A DNA stretch of 21,212 bases from Streptomyces regalis (GTDB taxonomy: Bacteria; Actinomycetota; Actinomycetes; Streptomycetales; Streptomycetaceae), in contig NZ_LLZG01000037.1 of NCBI RefSeq assembly GCF_001509475.1, positions 1-21,212 of the forward strand, in the 5' to 3' direction. A model generated the notes under the pieces. It was not told the origin of the DNA. It searched no databases and saw nothing but the letters and a program-made list of their open reading frames with translations. The position numbers were made by a program, and so were the translations under genes. Every line of letters starts with the position of its first letter. Position 1 is the first letter of the stretch. This document shows positions 1 to 7,183 of this stretch, in pieces.

Positions 1-1
1 C

Positions 2-85
2 TGGCTTCACTTCTACAACACTGGCCGCCGACACACCGCGCTCGGCGGCCAGCCACCGATCAGCCGACTGTCACCAAAGTCATGA
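2..85 (+). pseudogene. C-terminal end of an IS481-like transposase, frame disrupted near the end
   Basis: The frame starting at base 2 reads WLHFYNTGRRHTALGGQPPI and then SRLSPKS before a TGA at 83-85. The FYN...RR.HTALGG.PPISRL pattern is typical of the end of the DDE integrase core of IS481-family transposases. Family members usually continue with a tail like VTN(L/V)Mx(E/S)YT. That tail is present here, but in the next frame: VTKVMTEYI, 70-96, stop TAG 97-99. The last codons are therefore shifted relative to the conserved tail, which suggests a small indel near 67-76. Only the last 28 codons are visible, so the state of the rest of the gene is unknown. The family call comes from this short motif only. 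Confidence 0.6.
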
Positions 86-110
86 CCGAGTACATCTAGC
101 ACCGACAAGA

Positions 111-140
111 GTGCGCCCCCGCTGCAGGGCGGGGGTGCAC
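111..140. terminator. Strong hairpin between the transposase tail and the M23 peptidase gene
   Basis: The arms 111-122 and 129-140 pair over 12 bp with one G-T wobble and a 6-nt loop (123-128). The hairpin lies 19 nt beyond the stop of the minus-strand peptidase gene and just after the plus-strand transposase tail. It is placed to end transcription from both sides. No clean U-run follows, as is common for terminators in high-GC actinobacteria. Confidence 0.65.
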
Positions 141-151
141 AACAAAGTTGT
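139..151. repeat. Small perfect inverted repeat next to the terminator hairpin
   Basis: ACAAC-AAA-GTTGT is a 5-bp perfect inverted repeat that begins inside the right arm of the hairpin at 111-140. It could be part of the transposon end or an alternative RNA fold. No matching copy was seen elsewhere in the window. Confidence 0.3.
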
Positions 152-159
152 CAGGTCGC

Positions 160-1683
160 TTACGTCGGGTTGATCCCGTGGCTGCGCAGCCAGGCAAGCG
201 GGTCTATGGCCGAGCCGCCACCCGGCCGTACCTCGAAGTGCAGGTGCGGGCCCGTCGAGTTGCCGGAATTGCCGGAGTACGCGATCGGGTCGCCGGCCTT
301 AACCGTCGTACCGGAGGCGACACGGTAGCTGGAGAGGTGGCAGTACCACGTCTCCGTGCCGTCCTTCGCGGTCACGATCATCATGTTGCCGTAGGCGCTG
401 TTCCACTGCGTCCGGACGGTGCCGTCGGTCGCGGCCATCACCGTCGTGCCGTACGAGACGGGGAAGTCGATGCCGGTGTGCACGGACATCCAGTTGATGC
501 CGGCCTGGCCGAAGTAGGCGCTGAGGCCGTGCTGCGCCACCGGAAGGGCGAACTTGGGGCGCAGCCGCTCCTTGCGGGCCGCCTCCTCCGCCGCCTTCTT
601 CTTCTCGGCCGCCTGCTGGGCCTTGAGGTCGATGCGCTCCTGCGTGCGGCTGGCCCGGTCGGCGAAGTCGTCGGCGCCGGCGGACAGGCTCTCGAGCTGG
701 GAGTCCAGCTTGTTGTTCGCGGTGGACGGCTTCACGGCCTCGCCGTCCGAGGCCGTCGTCACCGTGTCCTTGTCGTCGGTCGTCAGGGTGCCGACGGAGG
801 CGGCGGCAATCCCCGCGACGCCCATCACACACGCCGAGGGCACGGCGATCGTCAGCAGCGCGGAGCGCTTGGGGGGCGTACGGCGGCGGGAGCGGGAGCC
901 GCTGCGGGAGGCGGCGCGCGGGGAGGGGGCCGGATCGGACTCCTCCTGGCCCTCGAGGAGCGGGGCCGAGGTGGGGAACTCGCCGGTGGTGGTCAACTCG
1001 CCGTCGTGCTGGGCGGGATCGCCGTAGGCGGTGGGGTCGTCGTACGCCGTGGGGGAGCCGTGCTCGATCTGCTCGAAGTGCGCGGTCGCCTGCTGATCGA
1101 AGGATTCTGCTGACTGCTCGTATGCGTCGGCTGCCTGCGTGGTGGTCCCGGCGCCGCCGTCGGAGTTCCACTGCGTGGCGTCATACGCCCCGGTGTCGAA
1201 GGTCTGTGTGCCCCATTCCCACTGCTGGGTCTGGTCGGCCGGGGCGCCGGACTGGTCCGGCTGGAGCCAGGCGCTCGCGTCCCAGTGGCCGGAGGCGTCG
1301 TGGCCGGTGGCCTGCTGCGGGACGAAGGGGAGCCGCTCGTGTTCGGCCGTCCAGGCCGTGGTGTCGTACGCGCCGGTGTCATAGGCGGCGTGGTGCTGGG
1401 CCGCGTAGGCGTCGTAGTTCACGGTGTGGTGGTTGCCCGTGGACCACTGCGTGGTGTCGTACGCGCCCGTGTTCTCGCCGGGGAGGCTGCCGAACAGGGG
1501 GTCCGCGTCGAAGGTCGGGGTGGCGTGGCCGGCGGGGTCGAATTGAGTGGCGGCGTAGGTGCCGTAGGTGGTGGAGTCACCGTAGTGGGCTTCCTGGGCG
1601 CCGTACGACGCATAGTGCGCCGAGGCGGCATCGGAAGCCGTAGCCGGGGAGGTCATGGTCCCCGACGGGTGACGATCGTTCAC
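160..1683 (-). CDS. Membrane-anchored M23 (LytM-type) metalloendopeptidase
   Basis: Likely a peptidoglycan endopeptidase acting outside the membrane. The start chosen is GTG at 1683, preceded by a GAGAGAGAAG-like ribosome site; this gives 507 aa. The order is: a long Tyr/Asp/Thr/Gln-rich N-terminal region (about 1-240) with three near-identical copies of TGAYDTTQW (residues 72-80, 103-111, 164-172); an Arg/Ser-rich stretch; one transmembrane helix (about 275-299); an Ala/Lys/Glu-rich coiled coil (about 350-374); and a C-terminal M23 domain. Zinc and catalytic residues are visible as HTGID (H402, D406), H449 and HLHFEV (H480, H482), so the enzyme looks intact. The long hydrophilic N-terminus is predicted to be cytoplasmic, with the peptidase outside. 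An upstream extension to 1797 is open but has Cys/Arg-rich, non-family sequence. The exact substrate bond is not inferable. Confidence 0.9.
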   Translation of the reverse strand: MNDRHPSGTMTSPATASDAASAHYASYGAQEAHYGDSTTYGTYAATQFDPAGHATPTFDADPLFGSLPGENTGAYDTTQWSTGNHHTVNYDAYAAQHHAAYDTGAYDTTAWTAEHERLPFVPQQATGHDASGHWDASAWLQPDQSGAPADQTQQWEWGTQTFDTGAYDATQWNSDGGAGTTTQAADAYEQSAESFDQQATAHFEQIEHGSPTAYDDPTAYGDPAQHDGELTTTGEFPTSAPLLEGQEESDPAPSPRAASRSGSRSRRRTPPKRSALLTIAVPSACVMGVAGIAAASVGTLTTDDKDTVTTASDGEAVKPSTANNKLDSQLESLSAGADDFADRASRTQERIDLKAQQAAEKKKAAEEAARKERLRPKFALPVAQHGLSAYFGQAGINWMSVHTGIDFPVSYGTTVMAATDGTVRTQWNSAYGNMMIVTAKDGTETWYCHLSSYRVASGTTVKAGDPIAYSGNSGNSTGPHLHFEVRPGGGSAIDPLAWLRSHGINPT

Positions 1684-1781
1684 CAACTTCTCTCTCGCCT
1701 CGACAACAGGGGCTGCCAGAGCAGTGCGGCGACTGTACCCGGCAGTACGCGGGCACGACAATCTTCGGCAGGTTTCGCGCC

Positions 1782-1797
1782 CGAAGGAAACGGGCAT
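1782..1797. other. Short hairpin in the leader region of the M23 gene
   Basis: GCCCG and CGGGC flank a 6-nt A/G-rich loop about 100 nt upstream of the peptidase start. The stem is only 5 bp, so its role is uncertain. The gap 1684-1949 otherwise carries no credible gene. Confidence 0.25.
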
Positions 1798-1839
1798 TCG
1801 GCCGTGTTTTGGCCGACTGTGGGCGCGAGTTTGGCCTTG

Positions 1840-1857
1840 TGTTCGAAGATTGTTCGA
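1840..1857. promoter_or_regulatory. Direct repeat TGTTCGA x2, one helical turn apart
   Basis: TGTTCGA occurs at 1840-1846 and 1851-1857, an 11-bp period, in the gap between the lipase stop and the M23 start. Same-face spacing is typical of sites for a regulator bound as a tandem pair. It resembles half of an actinobacterial LexA box, but the halves are direct rather than inverted, so LexA is not proposed. Confidence 0.3.
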
Positions 1858-1949
1858 TGTCGGTCGGCTGTCCTGAGGCTGTGTGCCGAGTGTGATTCAG
1901 GTGTGGGTGGCGCTGCCGGGGTCGTCGAGAGAGCTGTTGAGAAGGGCGA

Positions 1950-2816
1950 TCACGCCACTGTCAGGCCGCCGGCCTGTGCATCGGCTTCGGCTCCTGTCCG
2001 TGCGGTGTCGAGAGCCTGCCGTATCCCGGTCGCCACGGCGGGGTGCACCGGCAGGGCGAGGTGGCCGATGCCGCTCACGCGGACGTTCTGCGCCATCAGG
2101 TCCGGGTGGTCGATGCAGGCCGTCTCCAGCGGGTCCATCAGGTGGTCGAGGTCGCTCCAGAAGCTCACGAAGTGGGTGCGGCAGCCGGGCGCGGGCCGGG
2201 CCAGTTCCTCGAGGACAGGTGAGCCGGGGCGCATCTGACGCACGATGGGATGCGCGTTCGCCAGCGGCACGACACGGGTGCCGGAGTGCGGCGTGCCGAG
2301 CGTGACGAGCGTACGGACCCTGAGGTCGCCGCCGAGACGCTGCACGTAGTAACGCGCTATCAGCCCGCCGAGGCTGTGCCCGACGATGTCGACCTGCCTG
2401 CTGCCGGTGCGCTCGCAGATCCCCTCTATGTGCCGGCCGAGCAGTTCCGCGGCGGCGCGGATGTCGCAGGTCAGAGGGGAGTAGTTGAGCGACTCGATCT
2501 GGTGCCTGCCGTGCTGGGCGAGGCTGCGGCGCAGCAGGACGAAGACCGAGCGGTTGTCTATGAAGCCGTGCAGCAGGACGACGGGGGGTTTGGCCTCCGT
2601 CGGCAGTCGGGGGGTGTCCTGTGCCTGTGCGGGGAGTGCTGGGGTGGTCCGGCGCTCCTGGGTGATGCCCGAGGGATACAGGAGCAGGTGTCCGGCGAGG
2701 ATCGCGATCTCCAGGGCGGTCGCCTTCAGCAGGGCCAGGGAGAGGCCGGCGAGTCTGCTCGGGAGCAGGTTCCGGCAGAGCGGAAGAAAGGGGAGTGCTG
2801 CCCCGGTGACCTTCAT
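1950..2816 (-). CDS. Lipase/esterase of the alpha/beta-hydrolase fold
   Basis: A 288-aa protein starting at ATG 2816, preceded by an ideal AAGGAGG site 6 nt upstream. The N-terminus (about residues 20-47) is hydrophobic and could be a signal anchor or an uncleaved signal peptide. The core shows the oxyanion HGF motif (83-85), the nucleophile elbow GHSLGG with Ser148, the LVTLGTPHSGT strand-turn common in bacterial triacylglycerol lipases, likely acid Asp222 or Asp228, and catalytic His252 in GIGHLALPVHP. All triad elements are present, so it is likely an active secreted or membrane-attached lipase or esterase. It lies 266 bp upstream of the M23 gene on the same strand, so co-transcription is possible but not shown. 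Substrate is not determined from sequence. Confidence 0.9.
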   Translation of the reverse strand: MKVTGAALPFLPLCRNLLPSRLAGLSLALLKATALEIAILAGHLLLYPSGITQERRTTPALPAQAQDTPRLPTEAKPPVVLLHGFIDNRSVFVLLRRSLAQHGRHQIESLNYSPLTCDIRAAAELLGRHIEGICERTGSRQVDIVGHSLGGLIARYYVQRLGGDLRVRTLVTLGTPHSGTRVVPLANAHPIVRQMRPGSPVLEELARPAPGCRTHFVSFWSDLDHLMDPLETACIDHPDLMAQNVRVSGIGHLALPVHPAVATGIRQALDTARTGAEADAQAGGLTVA

Positions 2817-3163
2817 GGCCGACCTCCTTGCGGCACGCAGGAGGACGGCTCCGGCCCCCGTGTGCCCTCGTGGTAAGTCGCGGCGGAGGTGGCCGGCGGG
2901 GCATGAGGAAGGCGCGTGGGGTGAGCGAGGCGCGTGGCGTCAGCCGGTCCTGTCGGCCATGGTGCGCCGATGACCTGGTGGGGCTCCCTGCCGGTGTGGC
3001 GACGAGGCTCCCCGCTGTCGTGCCTTACCTGCCCTACGTGCCCTTCGTGCGACCGTCGATGCGCCGCACCGCCACGGCGCGCGGCCTGCGGCGCGGTGGT
3101 GCGGCGACCTCGTTGCGGCTCCCTTTGCGCGTGGTCCCGCTGCGACGCGTGTACCGCAGGCTG

Positions 3164-3183
3164 CTGCGGCCCGTGTGCCGCAG
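3164..3183. other. Perfect 7-bp hairpin in the icmB upstream region
   Basis: CTGCGGC (3164-3170) pairs with GCCGCAG (3177-3183) around a 6-nt loop. It has no U-run, and its place far from any stop codon makes a terminator role doubtful. Confidence 0.25.
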
Positions 3184-3404
3184 AGATGTGGAACGGTGCG
3201 CGGCGAACGTGTCCCACCGTGTGATTTCCCCCTCGGTCTGCACCGCGAAACTGCCGGTTGCGGGATGCTGGAGATAACGTTCGTTCACTTCCCCGGGCAG
3301 CGTGGCTCGGGGCGTCCGTGCCGCGGTGGCGCGTCCGACGCGGTGAGCGGCGGAAAAGTGCCGTACGCGCATCATGTATGGCATGTGCGGCCTGTGCGGC
3401 ATAA

Positions 3405-3416
3405 CTCATATATGAG
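3405..3416. promoter_or_regulatory. Perfect palindrome CTCATATATGAG upstream of icmB
   Basis: A 12-bp perfect palindrome with an AT core, very unusual in such GC-rich sequence, centred about 53 bp before the icmB ATG. It is followed by two CGGTAC copies (3416-3421 and 3427-3432). It looks like an operator for a dimeric regulator, perhaps overlapping the icmB promoter. The regulator is unknown. Confidence 0.45.
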
Positions 3417-3463
3417 CGGTACTTGTCGGTACGGATGGATGTAGTCGCTTCATGGAGGCAGTG

Positions 3464-3880
3464 ATGGGTGTGGCAGCCGGTCCGATCCGCGTGGTGGTGG
3501 CCAAGCCGGGACTCGACGGCCACGATCGGGGGGCCAAGGTCATCGCGCGGGCGCTGCGCGACGCCGGTATGGAGGTCATCTACACCGGGCTTCACCAGAC
3601 ACCCGAGCAGATCGTCGGTACCGCGATCCAGGAGGACGCCGACGCGATCGGCCTGTCCATCCTCTCCGGCGCCCACAACACCCTCTTCGCCGCCGTGATC
3701 GACCTCCTCAAGGAACGCGACGCGGAGGACATCCTGGTCTTCGGCGGCGGGATCATCCCCGAGGCGGACATCCCCCCGCTGAAGGAGAAGGGCGTCGCGG
3801 AGATCTTCACGCCCGGGGCCACGACGCAGGCGATCGTGGACTGGGTGCGTGCGAACGTGCGCCAGCCGGCGGGGGCGTAG
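3464..3880 (+). CDS. icmB: Isobutyryl-CoA mutase small (cobalamin-binding) subunit
   Basis: A 138-aa stand-alone B12-binding domain. It closely matches what I know of IcmB from Streptomyces, the partner of the large subunit IcmA; together they interconvert isobutyryl-CoA and n-butyryl-CoA, feeding valine catabolism products to polyketide precursors. The cobalamin signature is visible as DGHDRG (with the lower-ligand His), SILSGAH and [11 protein letters not shown]. The start ATG 3464 is chosen because GGAGG lies 5 nt upstream; an ATG at 3452 in the same frame overlaps that site. The large subunit is not in the window, so the gene is an orphan small subunit here. A methylmalonyl-CoA mutase C-domain is the alternative family reading, but the short length and N-terminus favour IcmB. 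Confidence 0.92.
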   Translation: MGVAAGPIRVVVAKPGLDGHDRGAKVIARALRDAGMEVIYTGLHQTPEQIVGTAIQEDADAIGLSILSGAHNTLFAAVIDLLKERDAEDILVFGGGIIPEADIPPLKEKGVAEIFTPGATTQAIVDWVRANVRQPAGA

Positions 3881-3884
3881 CCGT

Positions 3885-3908
3885 CGCGCTCGGCCGGGGC
3901 CGAGCGCG
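3885..3908. terminator. Bidirectional hairpin between icmB and the DUF5691 gene
   Basis: An 11-bp perfect inverted repeat (CGCGCTCGGCC, 2-nt centre, then its complement) sits 4 nt after the icmB stop and downstream of the convergent DUF5691 gene. Position and strength suggest a shared terminator. Confidence 0.7.
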
Positions 3909-3963
3909 TGGGGTAGCCCGTGGGCAGGAGCCCGGGGTGCGGGCCGGGTCCCGACTGGAGGCC

Positions 3964-5592
3964 TCAGGGCGCCTGCGTCCCCAGCTCCTCGGTCATCGCC
4001 GCCCGCAGCCGCAACGTCGTGACCAGCCGCTGGAACGCCTCCGCCCAGTACCCCCCGGCCCCCGGTGACGCGTCCTCCGACTCGTCCGGCACCGCCTGCA
4101 GGCCGTCGAGGCGGCTCGCCTCGGCCGGGTCGAGGCAGCGCTCGGCCAGGCCCATCACTCCACTGAAACTCCATGGATAACTCCCCGCGTCCCGCGCGAT
4201 GTTGAGCGCGTCGACCACTGCCCGCCCGAGCGGCGCGCCCCAGGGCACCGCGCACACCCCGAGCAGCTGAAACGCCTCGGACAGACCGTGCGTCGCGATG
4301 AACCCGGCGACCCACTCGGCCCGCTCGGCGGAGCCCAGCGTGCCGAGGAGCTTCGCGCGCTCGGCCAAGGACACCGCTCCTGGACCGCCCGCTTCGGGAG
4401 CCGAGGGTGACCCGAGCAGCGCCCTCGCCCACTCGCCGTCCCGCTGCCGTACCGCCGCCCGGCACCACGCCGCGTGCAGCTCGCCCTGCCAGTCGTCCGC
4501 CACCGGCAGCGCCACGATCTCCTGCGGAGTACGCCCCCCGAGCCGCCCCGGCCACGTGCTGAGCGGCGCCGCCTCCACCAACTGGCCGAACCACCACGAC
4601 CGTTCACCCCGCCCGGCCGGAGCCTTGGCCACGACCCCGTCGCGCTCCATGCCCGTGTCGCACTCGTGCGGCGCCTCGACACTGATCGCCGGCGTCTCCC
4701 GCGTGCGGTCCAGCGCCACACACGCCCCGGCGCGCACCGCCATCCGCGCGGCGAGCGCCGAACCCGGCAGTGCGGAGAGCAACTCGGCGGCCGTCGCCCG
4801 GACATTGCGGCTCCGGTCGGCCAGCGCCTGTTCCAGGAACGACTCGTCCCGCGGGCCCAGACCGGTCCGCAGCGAATCGAGGAACATCAGCCGGTCCTCG
4901 GCCCGCTCCGTCGCCCACGTCGTGGTCAGCAGCTCGCGGGCGGCGGCGGGCTCGCGCGTGCGTACAGCGGAGAGAAGTGCGACGCGCTCGGCGAACAGCC
5001 CCTCCTGCCACAGCTGTTGGATCCTGGCCGAGTCCTTGAGGTGCGGCAGTGCCGCGCCCCCGCCGGGTGCCGCACGCAGGGCGAACCGCCAGTCCGGGTT
5101 CAGCCGGGCGAGCCACACCGCCCGCGGGCCCGCGAACGTCAGCACCGCCGGCCGTAGATCCGTGCGCCCCCGCGCCGCGTCCAGCAGCGCGGGCAGCGAC
5201 TGAGGGGGCGGTGCGAAACCGCGCTGGTTCGCCGTCGCGAGCCACTGGGGCAGCAGCTCCATGAGGTCCGGTGACGTGCCTCTGCGGCCGCCGCCCGCCG
5301 CGCCGGGACGGTCGGCCAGCAGCATCGCCAACCTGTGGGCCGCCGCCGGGGGCAGCGCCGGTCGCGGGTCCTCGGGGGCCGGCTGCGGACGCTGCGCCGC
5401 TCGCGCCGGCCGCAGTCCCGCCCGCCGCCGTACGGTCTCCACGGCCGCCGCGTCCAGCAGCGCCACCGGCGCCTCACGACCCGGCGCGCAGCCCGGGGGC
5501 GTACGCCGGTCCGTGCCGAGCAGCGCCGCCGTGACGAGCTCTTCCCAGGTGCTGGGCGGAGACGAGTCCACGGGAGCGGAGGGCCTGTTCAT
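3964..5592 (-). CDS. DUF5691-type protein, HEAT-like
   Basis: 542 aa, starting at ATG 5592 with AAGGAA 4-5 nt upstream. It opens with WEELVTAALLGTDRRTPP, the hallmark I associate with DUF5691 proteins. It then runs as an Ala/Leu/Arg-rich, all-helical protein with repeated AA-ELL-ALP style segments (about 230-270) suggesting HEAT-like helical repeats. No catalytic motif, signal peptide or membrane segment is visible. It is downstream of the SWIM gene on the same strand, separated by 69 bp containing a hairpin, and faces away from the MoxR/DUF5682/VWA unit. Its repeated association with those genes in actinobacteria is from memory. The inferred role is a scaffold or adaptor of the same system; biochemical function is unknown. 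Confidence 0.8.
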   Translation of the reverse strand: MNRPSAPVDSSPPSTWEELVTAALLGTDRRTPPGCAPGREAPVALLDAAAVETVRRRAGLRPARAAQRPQPAPEDPRPALPPAAAHRLAMLLADRPGAAGGGRRGTSPDLMELLPQWLATANQRGFAPPPQSLPALLDAARGRTDLRPAVLTFAGPRAVWLARLNPDWRFALRAAPGGGAALPHLKDSARIQQLWQEGLFAERVALLSAVRTREPAAARELLTTTWATERAEDRLMFLDSLRTGLGPRDESFLEQALADRSRNVRATAAELLSALPGSALAARMAVRAGACVALDRTRETPAISVEAPHECDTGMERDGVVAKAPAGRGERSWWFGQLVEAAPLSTWPGRLGGRTPQEIVALPVADDWQGELHAAWCRAAVRQRDGEWARALLGSPSAPEAGGPGAVSLAERAKLLGTLGSAERAEWVAGFIATHGLSEAFQLLGVCAVPWGAPLGRAVVDALNIARDAGSYPWSFSGVMGLAERCLDPAEASRLDGLQAVPDESEDASPGAGGYWAEAFQRLVTTLRLRAAMTEELGTQAP

Positions 5593-5628
5593 GTGGTTCC
5601 TTCCTCTCTTTCTGTATGGCCCGGGGAG

Positions 5629-5661
5629 GCGGGCGTCGCACGGTCGGTGCGCGACGCCCGC
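5629..5661 (-). terminator. Hairpin abutting the SWIM stop codon, before the DUF5691 gene
   Basis: GCGGGCGTCGC (5629-5639) pairs perfectly over 11 bp with 5651-5661. The arm ends at the base next to the SWIM stop codon (5662-5664). The DUF5691 start is only 36 nt further on. It may act as an intra-operon attenuator or mRNA stabiliser, or as a full terminator if DUF5691 has its own promoter. Confidence 0.6.
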
Positions 5662-7017
5662 TCAGTACAGCTGCACCGCCTCTCCCGCCCCCTCCGGCCA
5701 GGCCGTCAACGGGGTGAATCCACGGTGGCCGCACTCGCCGAACACCTTGACCGGCGCGCCGCCCGACAGCGCGACCAGCCGCCACAGACCGGGGCGGCCG
5801 CGGGCGGCCGGGGTGAGCGGCAGTGCGGTGTCCGCGTCGGCGTCCGCCAGCTGCCATGAGTCGCCGTCCGGGGCCGGTACGACCCGGTCCAGGGTCACCG
5901 GGACGGAGTCCAGCCAGGGATCCTCGCGGAGCGCTTCGCCGTAACGGGCGGACGCCTCGGCCGTCGTCACCCCCGGCGGCCGTATCGCCGTCGGCGTGGG
6001 CGGTGCGAACTGCTCGCCCAGAGTCGCCCGCAGCTGCCCGGCGCCCGGGTAGGCCGAGACCTCTGCCTCCAGGGTCAGCCCCACCGGCAGCGCCAGCTCC
6101 GGGGCACGGCCGGCGGCGCCGTAGGAAAGGAGCAGCGCGGTGCGGCCCGAGTCGGCGCCGTGGAGCCATATCCGGCGTGTCGTCAGTTTGGTGTCCGCCG
6201 TGTCGTACTGGGCGAGGACCAGCCAGCGGTCCCGCACCGGCGGGCCGTCCGCCGAGGAGGGCAGGCCGATGCGGGAGCGGACCGTGTCCGCCAGGGCGTC
6301 GGGCAGCCGCTCGCGGCGCAACCAGCCCTGATCGAGGAGATGCACCAGGGCGCACTCCTCCAGCAGGCGCACCGGCCAGCCGGGACCGGACGCCGGGATC
6401 GCCCCCAGTTCCCTCACTCGCGCGGCCAGTCCGGGAGCCTGGGCGTCGACCATGCGCGCCGCCGTCTCCTCCCACGGCCCGTACCCCGCCTGTTCCGCAC
6501 CGGCCAGGCCGCCGCGCAGCAGGTCCGCCAGGCGCTGCTCCAGCTCTGTCGCGCCCGCGGTGACCCGCACGGCCCGGCGCTCCGCCCTGCGCCGCGCCGC
6601 CTCCGGGTCACCGGACCCGGACGAGGAACCGGACGCGCCCGCCGCCCGCTTGTCCTCGGCGCGCTGCCTTCTCCCCTTTATCCACTGCTCCGCCCAGTCC
6701 GGCGGCTGCCCCGGCGACACCGCACCTTCCTCGCCGGCCCAGAGCAGCAGCAGCCCGAGCGCGTGCTTGCACGGGAACTTCCGGCTCGGGCAACTGCACT
6801 TGTACGCGGGCCCGGCCGCGTCCGCGATGTCGATGACCGTCTGATACGGCTTGCTGCCACTGCCCTTGCACAGCCCCCACACCGTCCCCTCGTCGGAACT
6901 CCCCGCCTCGGACCACGGCCCCGCCGCGCCGAGTTTGCTTCCCGCTTTGCGTGACGCGGAGTCAGGCGCCAGTGCCAGCACCTGGTCCGCGGTCCAGCGC
7001 ACCCCCTGCTGAGTCAT
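5662..7017 (-). CDS. SWIM zinc-finger protein
   Basis: 451 aa from ATG 7017. The SWIM motif CxCx6CxH is complete at residues 74-85 (CSCPSRKFPCKH), followed by ALGLLLLW, the usual helix. Known SWIM domains bind DNA or protein, and E. coli YehQ is a SWIM protein from a similar gene set. The N-terminus (VRWTADQVLALAPDSASRKAGSKLG) is typical of this bacterial subfamily. A charged Ala/Lys/Arg-rich linker (about 105-150) leads to a long C-terminal region without recognised domain. The frame stays open to 7584, but that extension would run antisense through the MoxR gene and is rejected. No ribosome site precedes ATG 7017; a damage-type promoter predicts transcription starting at this base, so translation is probably leaderless. 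Confidence 0.88.
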   Translation of the reverse strand: MTQQGVRWTADQVLALAPDSASRKAGSKLGAAGPWSEAGSSDEGTVWGLCKGSGSKPYQTVIDIADAAGPAYKCSCPSRKFPCKHALGLLLLWAGEEGAVSPGQPPDWAEQWIKGRRQRAEDKRAAGASGSSSGSGDPEAARRRAERRAVRVTAGATELEQRLADLLRGGLAGAEQAGYGPWEETAARMVDAQAPGLAARVRELGAIPASGPGWPVRLLEECALVHLLDQGWLRRERLPDALADTVRSRIGLPSSADGPPVRDRWLVLAQYDTADTKLTTRRIWLHGADSGRTALLLSYGAAGRAPELALPVGLTLEAEVSAYPGAGQLRATLGEQFAPPTPTAIRPPGVTTAEASARYGEALREDPWLDSVPVTLDRVVPAPDGDSWQLADADADTALPLTPAARGRPGLWRLVALSGGAPVKVFGECGHRGFTPLTAWPEGAGEAVQLY

Positions 7018-7024
7018 GCCATCG

Positions 7025-7047
7025 AAGGTAGATCCCACCACTGACAA
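7025..7047 (-). promoter_or_regulatory. RecA-NDp/PafBC-type promoter for the SWIM gene
   Basis: Read on the minus strand, TTGTCAGTG (7047-7039), 8 nt, then TACCTT (7030-7025) matches exactly the RecA-independent damage promoter consensus TTGTCRGTG-N8-TANNNT, known from mycobacteria and noted in streptomycetes. A start 7-8 nt after the -10 would fall at 7017-7018, i.e. at the SWIM ATG. The match is seen directly; activation by PafBC is inferred. Confidence 0.75.
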
Positions 7048-7118
7048 TCGGCCGGGGCAGCGGGCCTGCGAGTGGCCCTGCGAGCGCGTTTGCGCAGGTC
7101 GGAACGCATTGTCAGTGG
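7038..7118. repeat. Perfect 11-bp inverted repeat in the divergent control region
   Basis: CCACTGACAAT (7038-7048) and ATTGTCAGTGG (7108-7118) are exact reverse complements with centres 70 bp apart. Each arm contains the TTGTCAGTG element, one facing each divergent unit. The symmetric layout argues for a shared regulator. Confidence 0.85.
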
Positions 7119-7131
7119 CGTGGTGCAACGT
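7109..7131 (+). promoter_or_regulatory. RecA-NDp/PafBC-like promoter for the MoxR-DUF5682-VWA unit
   Basis: TTGTCAGTG (7109-7117), 8 nt, then CAACGT (7126-7131). The upstream half is perfect, and the -10 fits TANNNT at all but the first base. Predicted start is near 7138, giving a leader of about 45 nt with a good ribosome site before ATG 7184. Confidence 0.6.
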
Positions 7132-7183
7132 GGATGCCAGATCCGAAACGGCTGAACCGGCCGAGCTGGAGGGGGACTTTGCC

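Larger units (their letters stand above)
2817..3463. other. 647-bp intergenic region between lipase and icmB starts
   Basis: No convincing gene seen. Open frames exist on both strands, the best being 3034-3402 minus, but they are Arg-rich, lack a ribosome site and have no recognisable domain. The region must contain the divergent promoters of the lipase and icmB genes. Visible structure includes a 9-nt imperfect tandem repeat of the form GTGCCNTTC/CTGCCCTAC near 3019-3045, a hairpin at 3164-3183 and the palindrome at 3405-3416. Base composition is less extreme than in the neighbouring genes. Confidence 0.5.

Noticed and set aside
1840..1857. LexA (SOS) box
   Set aside because: The two TGTTCGA copies are direct, not inverted, so the GAAC-N4-GTTC symmetry is missing.
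1684..1949. c-di-AMP (ydaO) riboswitch ahead of the peptidase gene
   Set aside because: Such elements occur before some actinobacterial wall-hydrolase genes, but the conserved core sequences were not found here.
3034..3402. 122-codon minus-strand ORF between lipase and icmB
   Set aside because: No ribosome site, Arg/Thr-rich composition and no recognisable domain. Kept only as a note because the gap is long.
2813..4597. 594-codon minus-strand frame over icmB and the DUF5691 end
   Set aside because: It overlaps icmB in antisense and the DUF5691 gene in another frame; no domain or credible start.
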